NCBI GenBank assembly: GCA_002989075.1
Contig: PSQN01000007.1
Span: 1,368,206-1,432,205 of the forward strand
Length of the DNA stretch: 64,000 nucleotides
Direction: 5' to 3'
Origin: Arthonia radiata
Taxonomy: Eukaryota > Ascomycota > Arthoniomycetes > Arthoniales > Arthoniaceae
A model generated the notes under the pieces. It was not told where the DNA came from. It made no database searches and worked only from the letters and a program-made list of their open reading frames with translations. Below are positions 33,776 through 46,421 of this stretch, in pieces; position 1 is the stretch's first letter, and each line of letters begins with the position of its first letter. The translations under genes and the position numbers were made by a program.

Positions 33776-36700
33776 ATGCCTAAGATGCGCTTCGCACAAG
33801 CGGAGGAAGTACAGGCCAATGAGATAGCAGGACATCTATCCGACGACAACGATGAGAAGCTATGGGAGGATGCCAAAAGATCCTTCATTGAGAAGAACAG
33901 GTCGAAGTATGAAAAAGCGCCAGAGGCCGAACAATTCGCTACGTTCATTGGGAAGAGCGAAAACGTCTCAGACATGCGCCGTCACTGTCAAGACGTTCAA
34001 AAGACTGCCGATGCCAAGTATACAACGCCAGATGTGAAAGTCAAAGGTAAACTTATCCTTCCCGGGACGTGGCTCAAGCAGACTGTGGCCGCCATGGATG
34101 GCTTCATCGCGCTGGGTGATGTGGCCTTCAAAGGCGGGCCCGAAGCGGTGTCACTTGGCTGGACCGCTGTCAAATGGGTGCTGCAGGCAGTCAAAGCTGA
34201 TGCGGAGCGCTGTGCACAATGGGCAGAGGCTTCGGAGATGATCTCAAGGATACTGCTGACTTGCCGCACCATTGGCAAGATGTAGAGTAACGCCAAAAAG
34301 GCGCCTACCGAGCTTGTTCAACAGCTGCTCAAGGACATACCGCAGGTGTACGAGTCAATACTAGCGTACTCTTGGGCCGCCAGGAAGTAAGTCGAGCGGT
34401 CAGGTGCGCATCGCACGTTGAGCAGTTTGAATCCACTGTCTTCGTCCTCAGCAGTGTCAAAGGGTGCGTTTGACGCAATCAAGTCGTTCTATCAATAAAT
34501 TGACGATGACGGTCAGATAGCCTTCCAACAATACGCGAAAGAAGCATTACAGTCGATCGATGAAGGTCAAACACAGGTGCTGGAGGGTATCCGCGAGACT
34601 TTCGATGCAAGCCAGAAGCAGATGCAGACCTTCTCTGAGGACCACAAGGAATTACTCGATGAAATTAAGAAGCTGACGCCACTAACGCTATACGGTAAGT
34701 ATACCCCTGCCCCACCCAGAAGCCATGCTGATGCTAGCACAGAAGCGGATCTGCGAACCTTCCATGTCTACAAGAAGCGACTGGAACCCTCGCAGCATTC
34801 TGCACGGCTGAAGAAGATCAAATTGGCCTTACGAGAGCCAGATACATGTACCTGGATATTCGACAGCGACGAATACCTTGAGTGCCTGTCCTCAGACACG
34901 AGTCGACTGCTACGAATCACTGGCGAGTCTGGATTTGGCAAGTCTGTGCTCACTTCAAACGTGATAGAGAAGCTCTTGGAAACCGTGGCGAACGATGACC
35001 ATCGTGTGGTTGCTTTCTTTTATTGCGTGAACTCTGGCAACACTGACGGTAAGTAGAGAATGCAGCATATGGTAGTGTCCGAAGCCACGGTCACGAGCAG
35101 CCACCATCGCTGTTAGCGAAAGCCCCGTTACGAGAGCGGGATCTTGTGCCGCCCATGACATTGAAGTGTTGAGCTGACGACGGACCTTGTAGGGACTCAG
35201 AAATCAACACGTCTTGTTCAAGATATCATATACAGACTCTATGCCCACGCGAAATCTCACGAAGACAAGCTGGCGGATGCCAATCGCCTGTTCAAGAAAA
35301 ACGAAAGCAAGGACGAAAAGGAAAAATCAGGTATTAAGCCGACCTCTGGAAATGATAATCGTCGTAGCCACAAGATGCAAGACTTTTTTGGCAATGTTGA
35401 GGAAACGCTTGTTTCACTCGCGAAAATATTGAATCACCAAGTCTTCATTGTGATCGATGCCCTTGACGAGTGTACTGACCGAGTTGAAGAGAACTTCTTC
35501 AGCTCTTTACATTACTGGGTGCATGACCCGGGAGCAAAAATCAAAGTGCTTATCAGCAGCCGACCGGAGGCCAATATTGTCACAGAATTAGACCGGTACC
35601 CCTCGCTCGATCTTGCGCAGCGCAATCAAGAAGATATTTCCAAGCGAACAGATGCTGCTCTATCTGAAGTTGTTAATCTGACCACGGCAGAACGTAGACT
35701 CATTCGCCAAACGATGTTGGTAAGCCTGCCAGCATCCACACATACCATTCTACTGTTTCACAAGTATCCTCAGATAGCAAGCGCGCCGGCGATGTCTCAT
35801 ACCAAGCTTTTGAAATCATAACGAACGTCAGAAGGCGCTGTGCTCACTGCTGACACTGCATTTCTAGGAGAAGGCGGAAGGTCAGTTCACCTATATAGAT
35901 CTAGCGACCAAGATTCTGCACCGGCCTTGGGTCCGTCCAATCGACAAGCTCATCACTAAGTTTCAGGACGGTGTTGTCCGATTGTATCAGGAGACATTGA
36001 GGAGTACAGATCCAGACTACAAAGATCTCGCAAAGACTGTTCTCATGTGGACTTTGCTGAAGCAGGACGATATCTCCATTTCAAATTTTTTTGACATCTA
36101 CTCACGCCTATACACTGCTAAAAATTCCGCATTCGAGGAGGTTCTAGAAGAGGGAACTATTGACGATGGTGATGTTTCACAGCCCAGCAAGCGACCCAAC
36201 CGTAATACACGACTGTATTCTGAGCAGATAAAGAAAGCTGCCCGAACCTTCGTGCGGGTTACTGCTGAGGAGACCTTGCAGGAACAGCATCAGAACGTGC
36301 GTGAATGCTTTCTCAATGATGAGGATGTTCAAGGTACGTCAAGAGCCTCCACAACTATCTCACCAGCTCTTTTCAATCACCCATGTAGCTACTGAGAGAC
36401 TGTCACCGCCAATCCAACTTACCCAGGGGCTGACAGCTCCTGTCATTTAAGGCTGATGGAAAACAGCGCTGACCCCAAGTAACAGGTAATAGTCAAGAAT
36501 TCCACTATATCAATCGAGAGCAAGGGCACCTTGAGATCACCTTGGAACTTTTGAGAGCACTCAATTCGGAGAGCTTCGGCAAAATCTTCATGCCGCCCTC
36601 ACCATTTGAGGAGCCAAGCTATGCAGCTGAGGCATGCACTAAAGGTGGATCTGAAAATCCCTGGGCTGTTTGGAAGTCCACGACTTTTCATCCTCCGGCA

Positions 36701-39700
36701 GGCGACGACGCGGCAGCTGACACTCCGATGCAAGAGCCGAGTACTGATGAATCCAGGAGTGGTACGAAGGGCACGAATAACCATACGGACATACTCAGTA
36801 TTGCTGAGACATTGGGAGATCATTCACAAACCGGCTCTGGTCATCCGGTTGAAAACGCTGCGCGAACAGACAGTCCCAGCGATCCACCTACCATAGAGCA
36901 GGAAGATAATGCAAATGCAATTGATGCGACCACAAAAGATCTACAGGCTCTGAAGTTTGCTCATGAACTTAAAAGGTGTCGTGTCAGAGTGGGACTATGA
37001 TATTGACAGCGACGATGAGGCAATGGAGAAATCACTTAGTCAGCGGGAGGCCAATGATGCACCAGTCGACTCCGAGCGGCCGCCTAAAAGGTACGAGGTG
37101 TGGAATTGGTAAGCTCACAATCTTCATAACCCGCTGCTAGTCTGATTTGCTGTTGTCTGTGGGTGACCATGAGCTACAACTTTTCTTGCATGCAACTTAC
37201 CCTGCATGGCTTCAGAGTCTTGTATGGCGATCCCAAGGCTGCTGACGATTTACCATCTAGGTACCGTCATTTGAAGTGTGCCGAAGATGCAGCCGGTCCC
37301 AAAAGCACGAAGCGAGGTGGTCTTTGGGATCAAATTTGGGTAGAATTACGCAAGTTTTTGATGAGCAAACAACGCTTTCGAGCGTGGTGTCACGCGTACG
37401 AGGAGACGACGGTAAGCGAATACATACTCCACGGTTTGAGTCCTCAGTCGTTCCAACAAATTCGATGCAGCTCTACAAGCTCTGGCTGTTGCGAGAAAGA
37501 GTCTTCGACTTACGAAATATCACCTAGCCCGGCATGTATGAGAACTGGCGTATCGCGTTTGCGGCCGATCCCTCAAATGATCTCACTCCATGGTATGGAC
37601 TTCGGATGTCGGCACGCCTTTCTAGCTCAAAGCACAATGCTGACAAACTTCGTCTAGGCACATATTTGCATCACTGGGTCTTACCTGGGCGCTGCGACGC
37701 GCTGTCGATGAGGGGGCAGACCTGCAAGTTTGGAGTAATGTTTGGTATGAGCTCAAGTTGCTGCCCGTCCACATGATCGCTCCGCTCTCATCAACAGAAG
37801 ATTACCTGGAGCTTTTGAAGTTGCTGCTCGACCAATGCGACATTAACGCAATAGAACCTGTGGTTCAGGGAGGGCAGTACATCTTCTTATGGTTACTTGG
37901 GGGGGATCCCAGCGAAGAGACCTTGCGGACACTAGTCGAAGCAGGCGCGCGCCATGACGCCTTTGATAGGCACAAGAATAACGCACTGCATCGCGCTGCT
38001 GCGTCTACCACCAAGCCAGAGGTGGCTCGCTTCTTGATTGACAAAGGACTTGACATCAACGCGATGAATGATGACGGCGAGTCACCCTTACACTTGCTTC
38101 TTCGGAGGTTTGATCTGAATGAGGACGTGTTGGACATCTTCCTCACATCTGGTGCTAATGTTGGTCAAGAATCCAACAGGTCTGAACAACCCTTGAAGTA
38201 TGCCGCAGGCTATGCACAAATCAACGTAGTGCGCTTGCTCCTCAAAGAGGAGCCAGGTCGTAGTACCGCCAATGTATCTGACAAGGATGATGACGGTGAA
38301 ACCGCTATCTATAGTCAGTAGTAGCTGTTAGAAACCCTGACCTATCTAAGACTTGCTGACCAGGTTACCAGATGCTGCTCTCAACAATCGTGTAGACGTC
38401 GCTCGATGCCTGATTGAACACGGTGCCGATGTCAATCACAAGAACAACAAATTCCAAACACCGCTTTATACTGCTAGTGAGAGTGACACTGAAGAGGTAG
38501 CAATATTTCTCATCGAACAAATGCTGGTGCAGAAATACACTGTCGCGCAAATTGATCAAGCACGATTGAGAGTCTCAAATTCTCAATATCTCTTACATCT
38601 GGAACTTGTTGCTAGTTATGCGGTGAGAGCAGTCTTCGAGTTCGTGATAAATCAGCGCCGATCAGAACATATGGCCGTTATTGTCGATAGCTAATATTAT
38701 GTGTCCAGCAATGGCAAAATGGTATTGCGAAGAGCTTGTTTCCGCGGTGCTACGGCCGTCGTGAAGGCACTACTGAGAATTCCTGGCTTTGAAGCGCGAA
38801 TCGAGATGCACGACGACAATCGCTGGTGGACACCCCTGCACGTAGCAAGTCTAATGGGTCATGAAGAAGAAGTACAACTGCTGCTTGAGCGAGGCGCGAG
38901 TATTACACAAGATAAAAAAGGAAAGACTGCACTTCGATTATGCTGCGAGCGCTGGGTCGCTGGGTCCAGTGACAAACGGGAGGCAATCATGCTCACGTTG
39001 CTTGACAAAGACCCTGGCGCCCCGGCCACGGAAACGACTGTTCTATTCACGGGTGCCGCGATGGGCAGTTTCAAGCTCGTGGAAAAGTTACTGGAGCTGG
39101 GCGCAAACCCTAATGCTATCGATCGTCATGGCTGGAAGCCAGTTCACGTACGTGAAGCCTTGCTTTGAATTTTTACTGCACTAACATCGCGTCTAGGTAG
39201 CCCGATACAACGGACACGCGAACATAGTTCAACTGCTTGAACAAGGGGGAGTGTACGGATATGCTCCAAGCCGTCTTGTTCCCCCCGCAGATCAAGATAT
39301 CTCGGCTTTCGACGAAGGTACGGAGACTTATTTCCGTATAGACGCAGACGAACAGTCGGAGCAACATACGTTCGTAGCCAACCACCCAATACGGGCTGGT
39401 GAGCACAGGTTCTATTTTGAGGTTGACGTACTGCCAAAGCCCAATGAAGACCTTCAAGCCCGCGATTGTAAGCTCGCAATCGGCCTCGCACACAGACCGT
39501 CACGAGTAAGATTGTGGATGCCCGGGTGGCCACAGCAAGGAGGCGGATCTTGGGGCTTTCACAATGATGATGGCGAACTCTACTCTCACGGGAATGGAGG
39601 GCGTGCGGAGAAAGGATTCTCACCATATTCTTATGGCGACACCATTGGCTGCGGCTTGGATACAAGAAGCGCCAGCATCTACTATACGCGCAACGGAGAG

Positions 39701-39913
39701 CTCATTGGAACTGCATTCGCCAATGTCAGTGGCAGGTTGTTTGCAGCGGTTGGTGTGAAGGGTCAGCTTCAAATGAAGGTCAACTTCAACGGACCATTCA
39801 TGTACGAGAAGATGAACCAGCCTCTGCGGTCGCCGACAGAGATCAAGAAAGAGGCCGAAGTTGAGGCACACGCTAACGGCCGAGCACCAAAGGAGTTAGA
39901 TACGGGGGAATAG
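33776..39913 (+). pseudogene. NLR-like NACHT-ankyrin-SPRY receptor locus, decayed
   Basis: A STAND/NLR-type intracellular receptor by domain order. An N-terminal helical domain contains GPEAVSLGWTAVKWVLQAV, common ahead of fungal NACHT modules. The NACHT has Walker A GESGFGKS (about 34922-34945), Walker B VFIVIDALDEC (about 35440) and ISSRPE. A winged-helix-like region and an acidic linker follow. Ankyrin repeats run from about 37.7 to 39.25 kb (NALHRAAA, TPLHVASLMGHEE, GWKPVHVARYNGHANIV). A C-terminal SPRY domain has GSWGFHNDDGELYSHG and DTIGCGLDTRSASIYYTRNG. In-phase introns include 35049-35192, 35720-35867, 36334-36485, 37109-37260, 37412-37527, 37593-37657, 38314-38371 and 39148-39196. 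The frame is interrupted by in-frame stops at 34283, 34496 and 38692. Frame changes lie near 34387-34454 and 36973. ANK and SPRY ends read cleanly, so decay looks recent, or the assembly has errors. Confidence 0.75.
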
Positions 39914-40103
39914 AGTACGAGATCACAGCGGAAGCGCGGGCGGATCCAGCGCCGAACGCTTCGAGTCCGGAGCCCAGCACCGTCTCGGCTCACTAAAGAG
40001 CACGTCGCACATAGTATTCTGTACACTGCCACAGCTCTCACCACCTCAGGTTCTTGATAATAGAATACAAATGCTCTCCTCTCATTTTAACACCGCACTT
40101 ACC
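39914..40103. other. Short convergent spacer
   Basis: 190 bp between the SPRY-end stop of the NLR-like locus and the methyltransferase stop. Nothing seen. Confidence 0.4.
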
Positions 40104-41068
40104 TCACCCACCCCTCCTCGCAACCAACTCCCCACACGGCACCGCCCACACGCCCCCCTCTTCTCCAGCCAAATCCAACAGCGCTCGCTTCATAACTTCA
40201 AAACCCTCCTCCCCCCTCTCCCCCAACGCCCCACTCGCCCTCACCAACCCCCGCCACTCCTTCTCCTCCCCCACCCGCTCCGCCAGCTTCTCCACCCATT
40301 TCCTCAACTCCCTCCCATAATAAGTCAGACTCCCCACCCTAAACTCCACAACCTCAAACCCGCCCGCAACCGCCCACTGCGCCAACTTCCGTCCGGCCGT
40401 CGGATCCGCGCCTTTCTGCGCTATAGCACCGACGGTGGCGTCGCGCCAGAGCTCCAGGCCCGGCGTCATCGGATGAATAATCGTGGTGCTCGCGTCGCCT
40501 TCGCGGCATGCAAGTAAGCCGCCGGGTTTGAGGACGCGGTGGAATTCCGCGAGGGTGGTAGGCGGGGAGGGCAGGTGGACTAGGACTTGGGAGGTGTGCA
40601 CGATGTCGAAGGAGGCGTTGGGGAAGGGGAGGGGGCGTGTGAGGTCCGCGGGTGTGAAGGTTACGTTCGGCGGGAGGGGGTGTTGGGAGTTGGCGGCGCT
40701 GATGGCGGCGGGGAGGTCGATGCCTGTTATGTGGCCTTGTGGGATGTGGGGGGCGAGGGTGGTGGTGATCTGGGTGTGTTAGAGTAGGGTGGGTGCTTTG
40801 TGGCTGCAGGGTGTAGGCGTAGGCAATTCTGAGATGGATTTTGGCTTGAGGTGGCCTTGGTGGACGATATGAGGGGGAAAGGATAAAGCGTTTCATGACT
40901 TACTGTTCCGGGGCCGCAGCCGGCGTCGAGAATGTGGTGATCTGGCTTCACATGATGTATGAAATAGCCGCACGTGTTTGCGGCATTGCGCATGGAGTAT
41001 GCTGAGACGCGGCTGGCTTCGTAGGGTTTGCCGGTGGCATCTGCGGTGGGTTTGGCTGCCTCAGACAT
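40104..41068 (-). CDS. Class I SAM-dependent methyltransferase (UbiE-type)
   Basis: Predicted small-molecule methyltransferase, 276 aa. Exons are 41068-40904 and 40769-40104, with a 134-nt phase 0 intron (donor GTAAGT, acceptor CAG). Motif I is HILDAGCGPGT, cut by the intron immediately after the Thr. The next strand ends GHITGIDLPAAI, giving the acidic residue that holds the SAM ribose. FDIVHTSQVLVHL and the LKPGGLLACREGD segment are the motif IV and post-motif regions of the UbiE/Coq5-like Methyltransf_11/25 group. The C-terminal part (WRDATVGAIAQKGADPTAGRK) resembles fungal enzymes annotated as UbiE family. The substrate is unknown. GC-rich coding with strong third-position C on the coding strand. 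Start at the ATG 41068. Confidence 0.82.
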
Positions 41069-41451
41069 CTTCACAGTGACAGAGACAGCAAGGCCTTTTT
41101 GTTTGCTTGTAAGTTCCGTCAGCCGATTAGCTCCTGCTTTGGTTCTCGGGTGATTTGCTCCTGCTCAAGACCCTGATACCACGTGCATGTTATGAAAGCT
41201 CACCCGAAGCGTTCACCAATGAAGGCTTGGCGTCTAAGTTTAGACTAGCGTGTGCGAAAGACGTGTTGCGAGATATTCATCGGACGACGGGCCTGGGAGA
41301 CTACGTTTGCAAGATCAGCAAGATCAGCAAGCATTTGTAGTTTCTGCTATAAGAGAAGAGTATGGCCGGCTGTAGATTATTACTTAAATCGGCGGAAGAA
41401 AGTAGCGATGGTACGGCGTTGTTCCCAGGAGTATAGTTCTGCCAACTCGAC
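41069..41451. other. Spacer between methyltransferase start and oxalate decarboxylase stop
   Basis: 383 bp, two minus-strand genes in tandem. It should hold the methyltransferase promoter. No other feature seen. Confidence 0.4.
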
Positions 41452-42944
41452 TTATGCAACAAGAACCTGCTTCTCTGTTCTCAAATTGGCGACGACGCCT
41501 TGGCTGATGTTCAGCGTCTGGGCCACGATGTGATCAGGTGTTAGCGCCAGCCATTGCGTGAGTGAGATGTCTGCCACGCGGTCCGATTTGTACATCTCGA
41601 TCCAAACGAGCGTCTCATTGCGGCTCGTGTTCTCAATATAGTGACCAGAATTGTCTGGAAAGACGGCTGTGTCGCCTGCAATAAAGTCAAAAGTCCGAGC
41701 ATTTGCGCCTCCTATGAACGAGGTTGCACGCGCATGGCCTTGGTGGAAGTGCAGCCATTCTTCGGCCTAGCAGACTGCGAGCGGTTACAGTATGATAGTC
41801 GAGCCAGTTTCACTTACAGTTGCACGCCAGTGCAGCTCACGAAGACCGCCAGGCTTGAGAGTAACGATGGCGGCTGCAAGAGTAGTAGCGATCGGGAAGT
41901 TACGTGAATCGAAGGCAGCGAATGTGCCACTGCCACCAGGCACTTGCTTTGCGACTGCTTGAGAGTTCTTGAAAACGTACCATAAGCCACCTTCGAGCTT
42001 TCCTTGTGGAGATGGCGTTGCGGCATTGTCAGTGTCGTTCGTAGTGCCTTTGAGAACTGTGTGGAAACGTCAGCACCAAGGTTGCTCAAATAAGGCACGT
42101 GCTACGTACTGTAAGGGTCTTGGGTTAGAACATTGCTGAAACGGACTCGTTGACGCCAAAGTTCTTCGCCAGTATACTTTTTGGGGTGTGTGCAACCCAA
42201 TCGTCAACCATGAAAGTTGTTCCCGTAGCGTCGAAGTCGCCCTCATCAAAGACCAGTAGGTACTCGTTCTGGTCCGCAAGCCCTTGAATAGTGTGCGCTG
42301 AGCCTTTGGGGAAATACCAGATGTCACCTATGCCTAGTGTCTCGACTTGGTTTCTGCCCTTTTCATCTACTGCAGATACAAGGATCTCGCCAGCATAGAC
42401 GTTACCCCGTTCAGCAACCTTGTGCCAGTGTAACTCGCGATATGAGCCTTTCGTCAGGTGTTGTTGAGCACCAGAGATGTCATTCGAGGAGGGCAGATCA
42501 GTGATGACTCGTTCCCTCACCCACCCACCATTCAACAGACGGGTCTTGGAATCGGAGAAGCTCCATTTGAGATTCGGGACGAGCCCGTTGTCGGTCGACT
42601 GCGCACCGAGATTGTCCGGATTTTGGAGGTCCAGGGCTCCGTTGGTGCCACCTGCAATGCAATGGCTCAGCATGGGCGATTCGACGCGATAAGCATAACG
42701 CGAGCGTCAACATACCTTGAATGGGCCCACCCTTTCCTTTCCCGTCATCGGCCTGACCCTGCGTAAAGAGGCCTGTTCCTGAGCTCTGTCGCTTCTCCAG
42801 CACCGGGCGCAGATGCTTGGTGTCCCAGAGCGAGCGCGGAATATACGCGCTACCCACGCCGCGTGTATCTGGTGAGACTACGGGCGATGAGCGCACCAAC
42901 GCGACAGCTTGAAGAGCCAACAGGCCTGCTTGTTGGAAACGCAT
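41452..42944 (-). pseudogene. Secreted bicupin oxalate decarboxylase, one apparent frameshift
   Basis: Oxalate decarboxylase turns oxalate into formate and CO2 using Mn held by two cupin domains. Exons are 42944-42716, 42651-42110, 42056-41818 and 41766-41452; introns are 50-63 nt. A signal peptide starts MRFQQAGLLALQAVALV. Cupin 1 shows ELHWHKVAERGNVYAG and GDIWYFPKGSAHTIQG (metal His/Glu set). Cupin 2 has GGLRELHWRAT, AEEWLHFHQGHARAT and DTAVFPDNSGHYIEN, then WIEMYKSDRVADISLTQWLA. At about 42140 the sequence GTTTC lacks one T relative to the frame that leads into exon 3. The first frame ends at TAA 42127-42125, after the first cupin. The summed exon length is 1325 nt, one short of a multiple of three. 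Everything else is intact, so this is either a very recent loss or a single-base assembly error. Confidence 0.8.
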
Positions 42945-45037
42945 CTTCACAGCAATGGCTCATATCGGAGAAGAGAAGGTTGCGGCACGCTGCCCTCTTG
43001 AAGGGGACGCGAAGTCATGGTGGTGTGGCTTTCGAACGCTCGACTGGCGGGCCAAGCGCTGCAAGAGTGCGCAGGCCGTTGTTTAGCGTGTAAATTTGGC
43101 GAATGGATGCCGCCAATGTTGTGTGCGATGCCGTGACGAAAGAAGATGGTGTAGGAAGGAGCAAAGGGGGAGAATGTCGTGATCCTTGGCAAGATGATGA
43201 ACTTCAGCCTTGATCAACTTCCACCTTTCGACACTCCACTCCGCTTGGAGCCAGGTACTTGAGTACGCTTGACAAATCCAGTCGATCATTTGCAATCTTG
43301 CATTGGCTTTCACCAACTTCATGCGTGTGGGTGTAGCATATCACGCGCAACTTCACGGGGCAAGTCCGCGTTACTTTGCATGTGAGGATAGGTTGCCGAC
43401 CGCAAAACGCACGCTCATAACAGATGCCGGGCTCCTAGAGAACAGGAAGTGCTAAATTTCGAGCACTTGTCTAAGAGCACCTGACTGGTCTAAAGGGTCA
43501 TCGAGATGCTGAGGAGCTGGCAAGACTGTGATGTTACGCAATAATATATTTGCATATAACATACAAACGCCCTGCTGACAGCTCTGAGGCTGGGTCGGCA
43601 AGCTATTCTGACACGCACAGTATTCCGCACTATCAGCCATGCAATGATTTTGCTAAGCATTCCATTCGAGTCAACATGCAGACGATGCTAGCGCTCCTGC
43701 GGGTTCTGTCCAAATCCGAAATGCTAGACCTTTGGATCATCCTCCGTCCATCAATATGGCAGCCATCGTTTGCCACAGCGCAATTCAAATCGCTTCACCG
43801 CGTACGCCTGTCACGCTTTGGTACAGAGCACCGTGACAGCGCTTTCAAGAGGAGTACATCATAGCTTAATTCAACATCGAGACGGGCCTTTGCTTTGGGA
43901 CTCTCGCGCAATTCGTGCTTGCATCTCCGAACCCAGAGCTGGAGTGGTATTTGTCACCGCGAACCTCTATATTTCAGTCGGTAGGAGTCAGCGCGCTCAC
44001 CATGTAGTAAAGCCCTAGAAAGGCTTCATCCACCCTCATCAAAACCCCTCGAACGTGAATTGTCCAATGATGCTCGTAAGGTATTCTGACCTCAAATACG
44101 AAATCGATTCTTCCTCGATGGCTTGATATGTCAGGACTGATTTTACGACCGCCGCAGCCTTCCAAACTTTTCTCCACCGATACTGAGTGTCACGGAGCCA
44201 ACCTCGTTACCCCAGGCAACGCTCCTTCTCTTTCCCATCCTTCAGCTGCCGATTACACCTCCAGATAGCCCTTGATTCACTGCCACCGACATCCGGAAGC
44301 AACAGGCTATTCGAACGGCTTGAGAAGCGTTCGGCGAGGCAACCCCCTGCCGCACGTGCGCTACACTGCAGACGGGTTAGCACTACTCTAGGGCCGATTG
44401 ACGAGAAAGATTCTGTGGTTAGCTATTCTCCTAGTGTGGCTGTCCTCGCACACAGCAGTCAGCACATCTACGTTTGTGCGCGCTATTGTGTATGTCAGGA
44501 TACGTTGCCGCGCAACACGGCCGATGTCACAGACGTCGAGCATATGTCCAAGGATAGTGACGTCTTTACAAAGGCTGTATATACAGCAAAGAGCTGACGT
44601 AACTGGTATCTCGTAAAGATGAAGACGATACCTGTCTTAGTGAAGGCTCTGCTCATGGTAATACTAGAGAGCGGCAATGCAATCTGACACGGACAACAGC
44701 GCTACGAGATGATTTCTTGCAGAAAGACGAATTAGCATGCGTAAACATGGTCACGTGGGAAGAATCGATACAGATTTTTTTGAGTTGTCTAACATGAGGA
44801 ACCGTCATCGGCCATAGAAAAAATCTGCGCTCAGAAAGTCTAGAATGTAATAGATGCAGCCAGGCGCGTCTGATACAACACTGCCTTCGAGTTCTGGATC
44901 TGCGCACCCCTTCGACAAATACATTTCAAGTTGAAAACCTTGGACTCGACAAGATGAGCCATCGACCATCCCTCGAACCCCTATCATTTGTCTATCCAGT
45001 ACACAAGGCCACTAATATTTCACCGGCTTTCCCAGTA
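42945..45037. other. Gene-poor stretch, 2.1 kb
   Basis: No convincing coding frame between the oxalate decarboxylase start and the last exon of the BYS1-like gene. A short palindrome CTGTATATACAG lies near 44575. No transposon ends recognised. Confidence 0.4.
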
Positions 45038-45775
45038 TTAGCACAATTTGATAAGAATCACTGCAGAACAGCGCAGCAAGCTCAGACCGGCTCTACCTTG
45101 CCATTGGCGACCGGTAGTGGGGACCAACCAGTGGGGAATATGTGAGACTTACAGTTCGCACAGGACCACAAACTATTGTTTTCGACACCGGTGTTATAAA
45201 CGCCTGGACACGGGAACTGTCCTGCCTTGCAAGTAAGTTGCTTACAATTCTCGTTGGCTGTCCTTAGTGTAAATCCAGTCGTTTTCGAGGGCTGGCCATT
45301 CTGCAGGCAAGTCAGCACATCGCGCATGCTTATGACTGGAGAGCAGTGGAGATGAGCTTACAGTTTGGTCCAGGTCGTAGAAAATCGTGCTTCCTTGGTT
45401 GCTCCACTCGAACGCGATGTAGTTGCTATTAGTCATAGTAAGCGTAATGCTGTTTGCCGGTTAAGCTTGATCAATGGCGTTGGCTTACCCGCGAGACAAC
45501 GTGTTCGTTTTGCTGAATTTCAGGGTTTGAGCGGTCCCTCCCAAGGTCTGTGTGTGCGTTGCGTCCGGGGCGAGGGTCATCACAGGATTGTTCCCATTTG
45601 CGAAGAAAATCTGGGTAGAGCAACGGTTCACAAGACGAACGTTGGGTGCGGCAGCCGCGGCCTCTGGAGCTACAGGTGATCGAAGCGAAAGGCTAGTCGG
45701 AAGGGCCAATATGGAGGGGATGAGGCCCAGTGTGAGTGCCAGAAGCACGGTAATGGTAGACATGAAGAACTTCAT
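45038..45775 (-). CDS. Secreted BYS1/thaumatin-like domain protein (181 aa)
   Basis: Small secreted protein of the fungal thaumatin-like BYS1 group (Blastomyces yeast-phase-specific protein 1 relatives). Exons are 45775-45489, 45449-45362, 45300-45153 and 45060-45038. Phases agree, and introns are 39, 61 and 91 nt. The first intron is unusually short but has donor GTAAGC and a CTTAAC branch. A signal peptide, MKFFMSTITVLLALTLGL, is followed by an alanine-rich propeptide-like stretch and the domain start VRLVNRCSTQIFF. Then come LTMTNSNYIAFEWS, the family hallmark TIFYDLDQ, cysteine pairs in CKQLTCKAGQFPC and the tiny last exon ending LILIKLC, which matches the ...LTLTLC end of the family. Six cysteines plus the terminal one could form disulfides. 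The role is unknown; cell-surface or host-interaction functions are proposed for relatives. TATAAA lies about 110 bp upstream. Confidence 0.72.
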
Positions 45776-46421
45776 TTCTCACACGAAAGTAGATGATGAA
45801 AAGAAAATTGAATAGATGACAGGGCGAGTTCTCTAAGACTGTTGACCAGACAATCACTCGACGTCCGCGACTTCAGCGTATCTTTATATTCTTTCGCCTG
45901 GAGGCAAGCACCATATTACCTGTAAAGTCTAGATGGGTCGCATTCGGAGGGGACTTCAAAGTCCCGCCGTGTTGCGAGTAGGGCGGTGAAGCGTTCCGTG
46001 TGCCACGCTCCAATAGCCATCGATGGACCTTTTCCCAAGCGAAGGATCATGCAAGCTGCGCTCGCTAGGACTGAATGCCAGAGTCTACTGGTCGATTGAG
46101 CGGAGCGGTAGAGCGTCCGGTTCGTCGCAATCCAGTAGTCATCGTTGGACTAGGTATCCCAAGATTGCGAGGCGCACACTTGCGCGATATCCGTGCATAG
46201 CCATGGAGTTTTGCAAGTCTGCCTTACCTCTCAGTCTTTCCGAGGTCTCTCACAGAGAAGTAGTAGCTGTGTACAGCAGCGGCTGAGGCACTAGAGACCA
46301 ACATGGCAAGTCAGCAAAGGCCAAGCCAATAAAGATGAAACGATTGAGTTTTACTTGTGCTTCGGGACAAAGAAGATGACCTGATCTTCGTTTTTGCATT
46401 CATTGGAGACGGTAGGAGTAA

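Noticed and set aside
37500-37527. Apparent stop at 37525-37527 in the NLR-like locus
   Set aside because: The TAG is the acceptor of an in-phase intron (37412-37527), so it is not a break.
38640-38725. Intron that would remove the stop at 38692
   Set aside because: A GTGAGA donor and a TCCAG acceptor exist, but joining them breaks the ankyrin frame, so a true stop is more likely.
44945-45000. Possible tRNA B-box (GGGTTCGAGG on the minus strand)
   Set aside because: The required trailing CC is missing and no cloverleaf or A-box could be found.
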